From CAZNPH01 sp964574985 (GTDB lineage Bacteria > Bacteroidota > Bacteroidia > Bacteroidales > SM23-62), in the NCBI GenBank assembly GCA_964574985.1, contig CAZNPH010000002.1:62001-126000 (forward strand): 64,000 nt of DNA, given 5' to 3'. The notes under the pieces are model-generated. The model saw nothing but the letters and a program-made list of their open reading frames with translations, was not told where the DNA came from and made no database searches. Shown one piece after another: positions 9,403 through 17,804 of the stretch. Both the position numbers and the translations under genes were made by a program. Position 1 is the stretch's first letter. Each line of letters starts with the position of its first letter.

Positions 9403-9795
9403 ATGGCTACATTGTTTACCAGAATCGCGAAGGGAGAAATTCCTTCCTGCAAGATCGCAGAAGATGATGACTATCTGGCTTTCCTGGATATTAATCCGCT
9501 GGCCAGGGGCCATACACTGGTCATACCCAAAATGGAAATTGATTATCTTTTTGACCTGGACGATGCCCTTCTGGGGGGCATGATGATTTTTGGGAAGAAA
9601 GTGGCCCGGGGGATTGACCGGGTGATTGATTGTGAAAGGGTTGGAGTGGCTGTGCTCGGACTCGAAGTTCCGCATGCGCACATTCATCTGATCCCCATCA
9701 ATGAACTCGGGGACATCAATTTTGCCCGTCCTAAATTGAAGTTCACACCGGAAGAGTTTGAGCAAATTGCTGCAGAGATCCGGCAAGCTATCTGA
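9403..9795 (+). CDS. HIT family nucleotide hydrolase (HinT-like)
   Basis: 130 residues with the whole HIT fold. It opens with TLFTRIAKGEIPSCKIAEDD and carries the histidine triad in VPHAHIHLIPI (HxHxHx). Members hydrolyse adenosine phosphoramidates or similar nucleoside phosphates. The exact substrate cannot be read from the sequence. The protein is cytoplasmic, with no signal peptide. Likely co-transcribed with greA. The last 8 bases overlap the end of the convergent ruvC gene. Confidence 0.92.
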   Translation: MATLFTRIAKGEIPSCKIAEDDDYLAFLDINPLARGHTLVIPKMEIDYLFDLDDALLGGMMIFGKKVARGIDRVIDCERVGVAVLGLEVPHAHIHLIPINELGDINFARPKLKFTPEEFEQIAAEIRQAI

Positions 9796-10339
9796 CCCTG
9801 CCCGGATTTTTACGAATGTATTCCTCCCAACTGTTGTATGGTGCCCCCCCGGTTATTTTCCCGTTCTGGTAATGATGGCAGATCGCCGTTGCGAGTCCGT
9901 CCGTGGCATCCAGGTTGCCGGGGATATCCCGGATGATATGCATTTTCTTCATCAGACCGGCGATCTGTTCCTTGGAGGCATTCCCCTGACCGCTTATGGA
10001 AAGCTTGATCTTCCTCGGGGCGTATTCGAAAATGGGGAGGGCCCTGGAAAGGGCTGCCGACATGGCCACTCCCTGTGCGCGTCCGAGTTTCAGCATGGAT
10101 TGGATATTTTTCCCATAGAAAGGGGATTCAATGGCCAGCTCATGGATCTGATAGTGATCGATCAGATGCAATGTCCGCTCAAAGATCCGCTTCAACTTTT
10201 CATAATGGCTTGTATATTTTTTCAGATCGATCGTGCCCATGCAGATCATGCGCATATTTGTTCCTTTGGTTTGAAGGATCCCATATCCCATGATGGTGGT
10301 GCCGGGATCAATGCCGAGTATGTTTTTGGTTTTTCCCAG
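9788..10339 (-). CDS. ruvC: Holliday junction endonuclease RuvC
   Basis: About 183 residues. Catalytic acids are visible: Asp in NILGIDPGTTIMGYG (Asp11 from the proposed start), Glu in LAIESPFYGKN, and the two aspartates of LDATDGLATAI. It resolves Holliday junctions with RuvAB. The usual first ATG call (10291) would delete the first catalytic Asp, so the real start must be upstream. The in-frame codons between the preceding gene's TAA (10352-10354) and the motif contain no ATG, GTG or TTG. CTG at 10339 or ATT at 10342 is the only plausible start, giving MGKTKNILGIDPG. The gene lies directly after, and in frame with, the S41 peptidase stop, suggesting translational coupling. A sequencing error is the alternative. 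Confidence 0.88.
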   Translation of the reverse strand: MGKTKNILGIDPGTTIMGYGILQTKGTNMRMICMGTIDLKKYTSHYEKLKRIFERTLHLIDHYQIHELAIESPFYGKNIQSMLKLGRAQGVAMSAALSRALPIFEYAPRKIKLSISGQGNASKEQIAGLMKKMHIIRDIPGNLDATDGLATAICHHYQNGKITGGAPYNSWEEYIRKNPGRVR

Positions 10340-10351
10340 AATGCAGGTGTT

Positions 10352-11644
10352 TTATTTGGCTCCTATTTCGAATTCAAAACCGGTTAAATCCGTTCGCCGT
10401 TTCCGGATAAGGGATGATTTCCTTGCGCCGGAAGAAAAAGAACCGTTCCGGATAAAGTACAGGGTTTCCTTCAGGCAGTCCTCCTGACGGCTACCCAATG
10501 GCTCATCCAGATTGTCTTTTACATATGCATTTACCGGAATGCCATCGTAATAATCCCCTTCGCTGTTGCGGTTGAATAATTTGAAACAAACCGGGACCAG
10601 GGTCAAGTCATTGTATTCCCATGTGTACATGCCAACCGGCTTGCCATAGGTGTCATCCCCGATCAAATAAACATCGATATAGGGTTTGAGTCCGTTGATC
10701 AGGATCTCGCTGGCCGAAGCGGTCATGCCGCTGGTGATAAAAAAGATCCTGTCCAGGTCAATGGTGTATTCTTCCGGGTAAATCCTTTTTGAACTGTTCA
10801 GGTCGGTTTTGTTTTCATTGTGCACGAATTTCACAAAGGTGCTTTTATGCGCGAGGTCCCCGATGGTCAGATTGGCCAGGTAGTTCGAAATGTTGATCTG
10901 TCCCCCGGTATTGTACCTCAGGTCTATGATCATTTCGTCGACCGGCTGGTCCTGCAAGCCCGAAAAAAAGGATGTGATTTCGTCTTTGGTTTCCGAATAG
11001 AAATTTTGAAGCACAAAATAGCTGATCCTGGTTCCGTTCTGTTCAATGACTTCAGAATACAATATGCCGTTGATGTTGATCACCTCTTTGGTAAAGGTTT
11101 GCCGGAGGGTTGTTCCGCCCGGACTTTTAAAGCTGATCGTGTTTTGAATGCCTTCTTTATCGGCACCGAACATATTTGAAACGCTGCTGTCGGGATTGAC
11201 TGCTGTGCCATTGATGTCCAGGATTTCCCATCCCCTTTTGACTCCTGCCAGATCGGGCTGGGAGTTTTCAAAGACAAAAGCCACTTTCAGGTGGTTATCA
11301 CTGTCCCATTGGTAACCGAAGCCGTGCCCAACATACTGGCTGTTTTCCATAAGGTCCTGAAACTCATCGGTATCTGCAATATAGCTCCAACGGTCATATT
11401 CGTCATAGAGCATGGCATTCAGAAGTTCCCGGGGTGTCTGGTAATCCGATGGAATAACCTCCGGGACTTCCGCAATCCATAAATACCATTCTTTCATTTT
11501 CTCATGGGTGTTTTCAACCGTCAGGTTGTTCTCTTTGGGTTTGAAAAGGTTTTTTTCGCAAGCCGGCAAGGAACCCAGCAGTATGATGAGAAGGAGCAAA
11601 ATCCTGACAACTTTTACGGGACGATATTCCATAAGGCTTCTCAT
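10352..11644 (-). CDS. S41 family (tail-specific protease-like) peptidase lipoprotein
   Basis: About 430 residues. The signal VVRILLLLIILLGSLPACEK ends in a lipobox cysteine, so it is exported and lipid anchored. An N-terminal helical S41 cap (residues 40-90) is followed by a PDZ domain around 105-200 (SQYVGHGFGYQW, PDLAGVKRGWEILDINGTAV). The protease core has DEMIIDLRYNTGGQ, the nucleophile region TSGMTASASEILINGL (Ser in ASASE) and the general base in DDTYGKPVGM (Lys). It is expected to cleave C-terminal regions of envelope proteins. The start at 11644 (MRSLMEYRPVKV; ATG at 11632 also possible) places the signal correctly. An ATG at 11716 adds a non-signal extension. It lies between an EamA gene and ruvC on one strand. 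Confidence 0.88.
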   Translation of the reverse strand: MRSLMEYRPVKVVRILLLLIILLGSLPACEKNLFKPKENNLTVENTHEKMKEWYLWIAEVPEVIPSDYQTPRELLNAMLYDEYDRWSYIADTDEFQDLMENSQYVGHGFGYQWDSDNHLKVAFVFENSQPDLAGVKRGWEILDINGTAVNPDSSVSNMFGADKEGIQNTISFKSPGGTTLRQTFTKEVININGILYSEVIEQNGTRISYFVLQNFYSETKDEITSFFSGLQDQPVDEMIIDLRYNTGGQINISNYLANLTIGDLAHKSTFVKFVHNENKTDLNSSKRIYPEEYTIDLDRIFFITSGMTASASEILINGLKPYIDVYLIGDDTYGKPVGMYTWEYNDLTLVPVCFKLFNRNSEGDYYDGIPVNAYVKDNLDEPLGSRQEDCLKETLYFIRNGSFSSGARKSSLIRKRRTDLTGFEFEIGAK

Positions 11645-11729
11645 GGTCTTATGCCTGAGTCCGGTGACTTTTCGCGGGATCTGTGATGAAGATTCCATCA
11701 ATGATGATTTGATCATGGATATATACGAA

Positions 11730-12602
11730 TTAACGGATTTTTCCGGTAATTATTCCTGCAATAATCAGGATAAGACCCAAAGGTGTTGTTATGTAGATTG
11801 TTTCACCCACAAAGATCCGGATAAAAATCAAAGAAATAAAGGGTGCAAGGTAAATAAGATTGCTGATCTTGTCAGTGGTACCGGACAGTTTCAGGGCTTT
11901 CAACCAGAAAACAAAGCCAAATCCCATTTCAAAAACCCCGCTGTAAATCCCCATGGCCATACCCGTCGGGGAAATGGTCCTGAGGCCTGATACAGTTAGA
12001 ATCATTACAGTGATGAACAGGCAGGCGAAAAAAAAGTTGGTAAGCAGTTGAATGATCTCTTCCCTCCGGTCCCGAACGGTCAGGATCCAGAAAAATGCCC
12101 AGATGAAGGCGCTTCCGATGGCCAGCATTACACCCGCCGGGTCATCGATCCCGTTCGGGGTGATGTTCCCGCGGGAAGATATCAGGTATACGCCGGAAAA
12201 GCTTATGAACAATGCAAGGAAGCTCCCTGGCGCAATTTTCTGGTGGAGCAGGGGCACACTGAGAAAAACCAGTACGATGGGCCAGATCATGTTCAATGGC
12301 TGGGCAACCTGGGCGGGAAGAATGGAATATGCTTTAAACAGGACAAGGTAGTAAAGGAATGGATTCAGAAAACCCAAAAGAGCTGAACGAAGAAAATCTG
12401 CCCGTTTTTGCCTGAAAAAAAGATGTAGTTTCCCCTGCAGGGTGGCCACGGAGAATAATATGATGAATGAAGTCAGTGTAGCCAGAAACAGCATTTGAAT
12501 GGTATCGATATGCTGCAGGCCGATCTTAAATGCAGTTGCCACCGTGGACCAGAAGAAAATTGTTATCCCGGCATACAGGTAGGCACGTGACTGATTTGTC
12601 AT
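11730..12602 (-). CDS. EamA/DMT family membrane transporter (copy 1)
   Basis: About 290 residues with ten hydrophobic segments arranged as two EamA repeats (first from AYLYAGITIFFWSTVATAFK, second from AGVMLAIGSAFIWAFFWIL). Members of the drug/metabolite transporter superfamily export amino acids, nucleosides or other small metabolites. The substrate is not predictable. The start is set at ATG 12602 (MTNQSRAYLYAG), immediately before the first membrane span. An in-frame ATG at 12674 adds a charged stretch with no homology. A structured repeat element (12721-12831) lies about 120 bases upstream, and the same element precedes the other EamA gene at 37756. The downstream S41 gene begins 86 bases after the stop. 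Confidence 0.85.
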   Translation of the reverse strand: MTNQSRAYLYAGITIFFWSTVATAFKIGLQHIDTIQMLFLATLTSFIILFSVATLQGKLHLFFRQKRADFLRSALLGFLNPFLYYLVLFKAYSILPAQVAQPLNMIWPIVLVFLSVPLLHQKIAPGSFLALFISFSGVYLISSRGNITPNGIDDPAGVMLAIGSAFIWAFFWILTVRDRREEIIQLLTNFFFACLFITVMILTVSGLRTISPTGMAMGIYSGVFEMGFGFVFWLKALKLSGTTDKISNLIYLAPFISLIFIRIFVGETIYITTPLGLILIIAGIITGKIR

Positions 12603-12720
12603 TCTTTGATTTCCTCGATCCTGGCCATGATGAGAGAATCGTTCATGTTCCCTTTGGCAACCCATGATATGCACTTTTCAATTTTTGTTTTCAGGTTGGC
12701 ATAAGATTCAAGGATTTTAA

Positions 12721-12831
12721 GGCCATGAATATTATGACCAACAAAGTTTTTGCATATGGCGGTTCGCCGGCCCGGCAGGTGAACAGCCTGTGGGAGGCCG
12801 GCAACAAAAAACCACAGCCTTTGAACTGACA
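12721..12831 (-). promoter_or_regulatory. Structured repeat, copy A: candidate cis-regulatory RNA upstream of EamA transporter
   Basis: On the minus strand, about 110 bases match 37452-37560 on the plus strand. The first 83 positions have about 12 differences, and the matching then fades until a shared TATTCATGG. A nested hairpin is visible: outer stem GCCGG (12798-12802) with CCGGC (12766-12770), inner stem CAGG (12787-12790) with CCTG (12776-12779), loop CTGTTCA. In the other copy the inner stem is CGTG/CATG, so one pair changed from G-C to T-A and another from A-T to a G-T wobble. The loop is CTGTYCA in both. Upstream of the stem both copies share an invariant GGTTTTTTGTT tract. It ends about 120 bases before the EamA start. 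It could instead be a mobile palindromic repeat. Confidence 0.55.
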
Positions 12832-12899
12832 CAATAACGTGCTAAATATTAAACGGTTAACTTAAATATATTCGCATGCAAAGAAAACCCGCAGTAGAA

Positions 12900-14174
12900 T
12901 CAGCTGATCATATCAAAACCCGTGTATTTATGCAGTACTTCGGGCATCATGATCCCTCCGGGGGTTTGATTGTTTTCGAGCAGGGCGGTAACGATTCTTG
13001 GCAGTGCCAGGGCACTGCCATTGAGTGTATGCAGCAACCGGGTCTTTTTGGTTTTTTCATCCCTGAAGCGCAATTTCAGCCTGTTTGCCTGAAAATCTTC
13101 AAAATTCGATACGGAACTGACCTCAAGCCATTTTTTCTGTGCAGCGGCATACACTTCAAAATCATAGGTAAGTGAAGAAGTAAAGCCAATGTCACCACCA
13201 CATAGCTGCATGATACGGTATGGAAGCCGGAGTTTCCGGATAAGACCTTCGATATGGCGGGCCATTTCCTCAAGGCATGCATAAGATTTACCAGGATCCT
13301 CGATCTGAACGATTTCAACCTTATCGAACTGGTGGAGTCTGTTCAAACCACGTACCTCTTTCCCCCATGATCCGGCTTCCCTTCTGAAACAGGGGGTGTA
13401 GGCTGTTATTTTGACGGGCAGATCCGCCCTGCTGAGAATGGTATCCCGGTATACATTGGTCAAAGGAACTTCAGCTGTCGGGATCAGGAAAAGATTATCC
13501 GGTGAAACCGAATACATCATGCCTTCCTTGTCGGGCAATTGACCGGTGGCAAAAGCAGAATCTTCATTGACCATCAAAGGAGGGATCATTTCTTCATAAC
13601 CGGCGCGGATATTTTCATTCAGAAAAAAATTGATCAAAGCCCGCTGGAGTTTGGCCCCGGAATTTTTATAAACGGGGAAACCGGCTGCGGTCAGTTTATT
13701 GCCCAACCTGAAATCAATGATGCCGTATTTTTTAATCAGTTCCCAGTGAGGCAAAGATCCATCCGTTAATTCGGGCATCTTCCCGCCGGACCTGATCAGT
13801 TTGTTGTTGTCTGAATCTTTCCCGGGCGGGACAGACTCGTGAGGGATGTTTGGTAGTTGCAGGATTAAGGCGTTCAGATCTTTATGGATTGAACCCAGGT
13901 CCTGCTGCATGGTTTTGATGTTTTCCTTCCAGGTGCCTGTGATTTTTTTAAGATCGTTTGCCTGGTCATTCCGGCCGGATTTATACAATTGACCGATCTC
14001 TTTTGACTTTTTGTTCAGATCGGATTGGAGATTTTCGATTTTGTTGAGAAGATTTCTTTTTTTTCGGTCCAGGTCGATGATCCGGTCAACCGTTTCCCGG
14101 GCATCAAAATTTTTTATTTTGAGCCGGCTGATGACCTTATGACTGTTTTCACGGATGGTTTGAATGGAGAGCAT
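12900..14174 (-). CDS. serS: Seryl-tRNA synthetase
   Basis: 424 residues, normal length. Residues 1-110 form the long antiparallel coiled coil that reads tRNA-Ser (IENLQSDLNKKSKEIGQLY). The class II core carries motif 2 PCFRREAGSWGKEVRGLNR and motif 3 LNGSALALPRIVTALLENNQ. It charges tRNA-Ser (and tRNA-Sec if present). It follows rpmA by 8 bases on the same strand, so rplU-rpmA-serS should be one transcript. This linkage is recurrent in Bacteroidetes. Confidence 0.97.
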   Translation of the reverse strand: MLSIQTIRENSHKVISRLKIKNFDARETVDRIIDLDRKKRNLLNKIENLQSDLNKKSKEIGQLYKSGRNDQANDLKKITGTWKENIKTMQQDLGSIHKDLNALILQLPNIPHESVPPGKDSDNNKLIRSGGKMPELTDGSLPHWELIKKYGIIDFRLGNKLTAAGFPVYKNSGAKLQRALINFFLNENIRAGYEEMIPPLMVNEDSAFATGQLPDKEGMMYSVSPDNLFLIPTAEVPLTNVYRDTILSRADLPVKITAYTPCFRREAGSWGKEVRGLNRLHQFDKVEIVQIEDPGKSYACLEEMARHIEGLIRKLRLPYRIMQLCGGDIGFTSSLTYDFEVYAAAQKKWLEVSSVSNFEDFQANRLKLRFRDEKTKKTRLLHTLNGSALALPRIVTALLENNQTPGGIMMPEVLHKYTGFDMIS

Positions 14175-14182
14175 ATGTCCCG

Positions 14183-14443
14183 CTATTCATTTGACGGAAC
14201 AATATTCACGGTGGATTTATTGCCTTTTTTTCTTTTGAACTCAACCTTGCCGTCCACAAGCGCAAATAATGTATGGTCCTTTCCCATTCCCACATTTTGC
14301 CCGGGATAATGCCGGGTTCCCCTTTGCCGGATAATGATATTGCCGGCTTTGGTGAATTGTCCGCCGTATATCTTGACTCCCAGACGTTTGCTCTCCGATT
14401 CCCTTCCGTTCCTTGAACTTCCGGCTCCTTTTTTATGTGCCAT
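14183..14443 (-). CDS. rpmA: Ribosomal protein bL27
   Basis: 86 residues beginning MAHKKGAGSSRNGRESESKR, the standard bL27 N-terminus without a cleavable leader, followed by LGVKIYGGQFTKAGNIIIRQRG and GQNVGMGKDHTLFALVDG. The extended N-terminal tail reaches the peptidyl transferase centre of the 50S subunit. It lies 21 bases after rplU, as in most bacteria. Confidence 0.98.
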   Translation of the reverse strand: MAHKKGAGSSRNGRESESKRLGVKIYGGQFTKAGNIIIRQRGTRHYPGQNVGMGKDHTLFALVDGKVEFKRKKGNKSTVNIVPSNE

Positions 14444-14464
14444 GGTTTGGGTTTTTAGAACTGA

Positions 14465-14962
14465 TTATTTCTTCGGATCCGTTTTTTTCCCGGCAGTTTT
14501 TTTTGTTTTTGTGGTTTTCCCGGTCGTTTTGCCCGCGGATTTTTTCGACGGACTGGTTGATTTGGCTTTGGCCGGTCCGGAGGATCCGGCTTTTGCCGGT
14601 GTCTTTTTCGGGGATTTTGCCTTCGTCCCGGTCTTTCCGGTTTCCGTCTTTTTTTCAATGATCTTTTCGATCAGAACTTCAGTGAGAAGCTGCCGGTGCC
14701 CTTTTAAGACCTGGTAACCTTTTCTTCTTTTTTTCTTAAAAACACGGACCTTGTCCCCTTTGGTGTGACCGACAATTTTCCCCGCCACGGATGCTCCCTG
14801 CAGTGAAGGTTCGCCGACCAGGATTTTTTTTTCGTTGTCAATCAACAATACCCGTTCGAAGTGAACCACGTCACCTTCCTTGTGGTTCAAACGGTTGACA
14901 TAGATCTTTTGATCCTTTTCAACCTTGAACTGATGTCCATCTATATCAACGATTGCATACAT
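14465..14962 (-). CDS. rplU: Ribosomal protein bL21 with Lys-rich C-terminal extension
   Basis: Residues 1-105 are canonical bL21 (MYAIVDIDGHQFKVEKDQ, ILVGEPSLQGASV, KKKRRKGYQVLKGHRQ). Residues 106-165 form a tail almost wholly of Lys, Thr, Pro, Ser, Gly and Ala (KAKSPKKTPAKAGSSGPAK), which is disordered and basic and makes the protein about 60 residues longer than the E. coli form. Similar tails occur in other Bacteroidetes. The start at 14962 is chosen because MYAIV is the conserved terminus and a TAATTTTG promoter box sits just upstream (14999-15006); an ATG at 15001 would overlap that box. It binds 23S rRNA. Confidence 0.96.
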   Translation of the reverse strand: MYAIVDIDGHQFKVEKDQKIYVNRLNHKEGDVVHFERVLLIDNEKKILVGEPSLQGASVAGKIVGHTKGDKVRVFKKKRRKGYQVLKGHRQLLTEVLIEKIIEKKTETGKTGTKAKSPKKTPAKAGSSGPAKAKSTSPSKKSAGKTTGKTTKTKKTAGKKTDPKK

Positions 14963-14998
14963 TGTACGGCTTTTTAACCTTACGAATCTCAGGGCTTG

Positions 14999-15006
14999 CA
15001 AAATTA
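14999..15006 (-). promoter_or_regulatory. -7 box for the rplU-rpmA-serS operon
   Basis: TAATTTTG on the minus strand matches TAnnTTTG exactly, and its predicted start falls about 30 bases before the rplU ATG. No clear -33 TTTG is present. A T-rich run occupies that position. Confidence 0.55.
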
Positions 15007-15148
15007 AAAAAGTTTCCTTGATAAAAAAAGTTTTTTTATTCGCTTTGCCGGGTTTTTGCTGAATTCAGATCTGAAGCCATTAAAGAAGTAAATAACCGAT
15101 AATTTCATAATGAACAGGTGATTCATTTATAAGAGTAAATGAAATCAT

Positions 15149-15156
15149 TATATTTG
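15149..15156 (+). promoter_or_regulatory. -7 box for the bifunctional nuclease gene
   Basis: TATATTTG, a perfect TAnnTTTG match, with TTTA 20 bases upstream in the -33 position. The predicted start is near 15163, 28 bases before the ATG at 15191. Confidence 0.55.
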
Positions 15157-15190
15157 TGATGATGGCAAAGGCCTTTTTGATGATATTGAG

Positions 15191-15814
15191 ATGAGTAAAA
15201 TAAAACTAAAAGTACTGGGGATCTCATACAGTCAGACGCAATCCGGGGCTTATGCACTGGTGCTTACTGAAGAAAAAGGGGAAAGAAGAATACCCATTAT
15301 TGTCGGTGGTTTTGAAGCCCAGGCCATTGCCATACAACTGGAAGGCCTGAAGCCCCCGAGACCCCTGACGCATGATCTTTTTCTGAATTTCGCGGTCACT
15401 TTCAAGATCGATCTTATCGAGGTGGTCATTCACAAGCTTGAGGAAGGTGTGTTTTATTCACGCCTGTTGTGTAAAAGCAACGGAAACAGAATTTCCATCG
15501 ATGCCAGGACATCCGATGCAATTGCCCTTGCATTGAGATTCAAATGCCCGATCTACACAACCGAAGAAATCCTGAGAAGGGCCGGCATTGTGCTGGACAT
15601 ATCCAAGGAAACAAAAAAGAAAAAGAAAGGTGAACCGGAGAGGAAGGTTTCCCATAAGGAACATCCTTCCGGTGAATCCCCCAGGAGCGATGAATTTGTC
15701 AAATATGATATCGGGGAATTGAAGAGGATGCTTCAGGAAGAGGTTAAAAAAGAGAATTACGAACGTGCTTCTGTGATCCGCGATGAGATCGCCCGCCGGA
15801 AGAAGTCGAAATAA
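15191..15814 (+). CDS. Bifunctional nuclease (BFN/DUF151) domain protein with UVR motif
   Basis: 207 residues. Residues 1-135 are a BFN/DUF151 domain (SGAYALVLTEEKGERRIPIIVG, EAQAIAIQLEG, RPLTHDLF, SIDARTSDAIALALR). After a basic linker (KETKKKKKGEPERK) comes a C-terminal UVR motif, ELKRMLQEEVKKENYERA and VIRDEIAR, like the UvrB/UvrC interaction helix pair. BFN proteins have been described with RNase/DNase activity. The bacterial role is poorly known. The two-domain layout is usual in Bacteroidetes. It is cytoplasmic and divergent from rplU. Confidence 0.85.
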   Translation: MSKIKLKVLGISYSQTQSGAYALVLTEEKGERRIPIIVGGFEAQAIAIQLEGLKPPRPLTHDLFLNFAVTFKIDLIEVVIHKLEEGVFYSRLLCKSNGNRISIDARTSDAIALALRFKCPIYTTEEILRRAGIVLDISKETKKKKKGEPERKVSHKEHPSGESPRSDEFVKYDIGELKRMLQEEVKKENYERASVIRDEIARRKKSK

Positions 15815-15875
15815 TTTCCGCCATTCAGCTTCGCAATATTTTTATTTTCTTCCCGTGTACTTTTCCATAAATCAT

Positions 15876-15883
15876 TATCTTTG
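15876..15883 (+). promoter_or_regulatory. -7 box for the histidine kinase gene
   Basis: TATCTTTG matches TAnnTTTG exactly, 34 bases before the ATG at 15918. No good -33 TTTG is seen at the expected distance. Confidence 0.4.
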
Positions 15884-15917
15884 ATATAGATGTGTCTCAA
15901 TTACCCAATTATTTTAT

Positions 15918-17765
15918 ATGTCAACCGGCTCAAAACCTGATGAGGAGCAAGAAAATGCCCGTACCAGAAAACTGGGGAAAAAGATCAGCGAACTACAGGA
16001 AAAATTGAAAGTTACTGAAGAAAAAAATGCCCGTCTGGCAAGCGGGACGGTGCATCTGAATGGCTTGATTGAGAAAGCCCCGGATGAAAATAAAGAAAAG
16101 TTGAGTGGTTTTTTGCGGTTATTGCCTGAGGTGATTTTTGAAGCAACCACTTCAGGAAGGCTAACCTTTGTGAACCTGAAAGCATTCGACATTTTCGGAT
16201 ACACCGAAAAAGAATTCAGGAAGGGTTTGTATATACTGGATATGGTGGTTCCGGAGGACCGGGAAAAGGCAGCTGCCCGTTTCCAGAAGGTTCTGGAAGG
16301 AGTGGATTTCAAGGGCTCGGAATATACCGTTCAGACCAAAACCGGAGAAAGGATCCCTGTCCTGGTATATAGCAGCCGTATGATTTGTAACGGGGAGCTC
16401 ATCGGGGTGCGCGGAGTAATGGTGGATATAAGCCGCAGAAAAGAATCGGAGCTTAAAGAAAGGAAGCATCAGGAGAATCTTGTTTTTCTGAACCGGACTG
16501 CACTGGATTTTCTTGGCCAATCGGCAGATACCGATGTCTTCAGGTACATTGGTGAGAAACTGAATGACCTGGTTGAGAATGTCATCGTCATGGTTGCCCG
16601 TTATGGTGAGGAATCGTCGGAACTCAGAGCTGAGTACATATCCGGAATTGACCAGAACATTAAAAGCGTTGCCGGTATTCTGGGCTGCTCTCTTTTTCAG
16701 CTAAGGATCAGGGTATCGCCGGAACTTCAAAAAACAATCGGGGATTACGCCGACCGGCTGTATTTATTCACCGGTGGCTTGCGTGAGGTAACCGACGGTC
16801 AGTTGCCTTTGTCCGTCTGCAAGGCGCTGGAAAAACTGACCGGTTTGAAAAAAATGTATGGAATGGGCCTTCTCAGAGGCGGGAAACTTTATGGCACGGT
16901 TTTGCTCGCACACAGGAAAGATTCAAAAATGGCCGCACCCAGACTGATCGAAACATTTGTGTATCAGGCATCCATTGCCCTGCACCGGAGGCAGCTGGAA
17001 AATGAACTGATAAAAGCAAAAGTCCGGGCCGAGGAATCTGACAGGTTGAAAACCGCTTTTCTTGCCAACATGTCCCATGAGATCCGCACACCCATGAGCG
17101 GTATTCTCGGACTGACCCAGCTGCTTGAAGCAAATGATTTAAAAAAGTCAACCAGGAATGAATATTTGCAGATGATCAGGCAAAACGGGGATCTGCTTAT
17201 GAAGCTGGTTAATGACATCATTGATATTGCGAAGATTGAATCGAACCAAATCAACTTGCAACGGCGGAATTTTAAACTGAACGACCTGCTCGGGGATATT
17301 TACCGGTTTTTTATGTCTGACCGCCGGCTGATCAATAACAAAGACCTGAAATTATCTGTGGATTGTCCCCTTCCGGATGATGAGAGCAGCATATGTGCAG
17401 ATCCCCTGAGATTGCACCAGATATTGAATAACCTTATTGGTAATGCGTTGAAATTTACTGAAATGGGCAGGATACAGTTCGGGTATCGTTTGAAGGGCAG
17501 CAGAACGCTTGAATTTTATGTATCGGATACAGGAAAAGGTATCGATCCGGACAAATTGCCTGTGATCTTTGACCGTTTTACCCAGGCCGACTGCTCATTG
17601 ACCAGGGAATATGGAGGGGCCGGACTCGGACTGGCCATATCCAGAGGCCTTGTTGAACATATGGGCGGGAACATCTCGGCAAAGTCCAGACCGGGAAAAG
17701 GATCAGAATTTGCATTTACCATCGGGTTTGTTGCGGCTGATCAGTTGACCGGTTCCGGAAAATGA
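15918..17765 (+). CDS. Cytoplasmic PAS-GAF-like sensor histidine kinase
   Basis: 615 residues with no transmembrane segment. Residues 20-60 are coiled coil. Residues 65-180 are a PAS/PAC domain (VIFEATTSGRLTFVNLKAFD, ending RGVMVDISRRKESE). Residues 190-360 look GAF-like. The HisKA domain has the phospho-acceptor His387 in FLANMSHEIRTPMSG. The ATPase domain has the N box LNNLIGNALKFTE, G1 VSDTGKGID, F box IFDRFTQ and G2 GGAGLGLAIS. There is no receiver domain, so a separate response regulator is expected but none is encoded nearby. The signal is unknown. The GT2 gene starts 40 bases after its stop. Confidence 0.9.
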   Translation: MSTGSKPDEEQENARTRKLGKKISELQEKLKVTEEKNARLASGTVHLNGLIEKAPDENKEKLSGFLRLLPEVIFEATTSGRLTFVNLKAFDIFGYTEKEFRKGLYILDMVVPEDREKAAARFQKVLEGVDFKGSEYTVQTKTGERIPVLVYSSRMICNGELIGVRGVMVDISRRKESELKERKHQENLVFLNRTALDFLGQSADTDVFRYIGEKLNDLVENVIVMVARYGEESSELRAEYISGIDQNIKSVAGILGCSLFQLRIRVSPELQKTIGDYADRLYLFTGGLREVTDGQLPLSVCKALEKLTGLKKMYGMGLLRGGKLYGTVLLAHRKDSKMAAPRLIETFVYQASIALHRRQLENELIKAKVRAEESDRLKTAFLANMSHEIRTPMSGILGLTQLLEANDLKKSTRNEYLQMIRQNGDLLMKLVNDIIDIAKIESNQINLQRRNFKLNDLLGDIYRFFMSDRRLINNKDLKLSVDCPLPDDESSICADPLRLHQILNNLIGNALKFTEMGRIQFGYRLKGSRTLEFYVSDTGKGIDPDKLPVIFDRFTQADCSLTREYGGAGLGLAISRGLVEHMGGNISAKSRPGKGSEFAFTIGFVAADQLTGSGK

Positions 17766-17804
17766 TCCCGGACTGTTCTGCCAGTCCCGGTTGAGCGATC
17801 ATAT

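Noticed and set aside
12599..12832. Minus-strand frame of 77 codons before the first EamA gene, and a similar plus-strand frame at 37451-37636
   Set aside because: They share WFFVAG and related words only because both cover the repeated RNA element. The similarity drops exactly where the element ends and the frames end differently, and base changes keep hairpin pairing, not codons.
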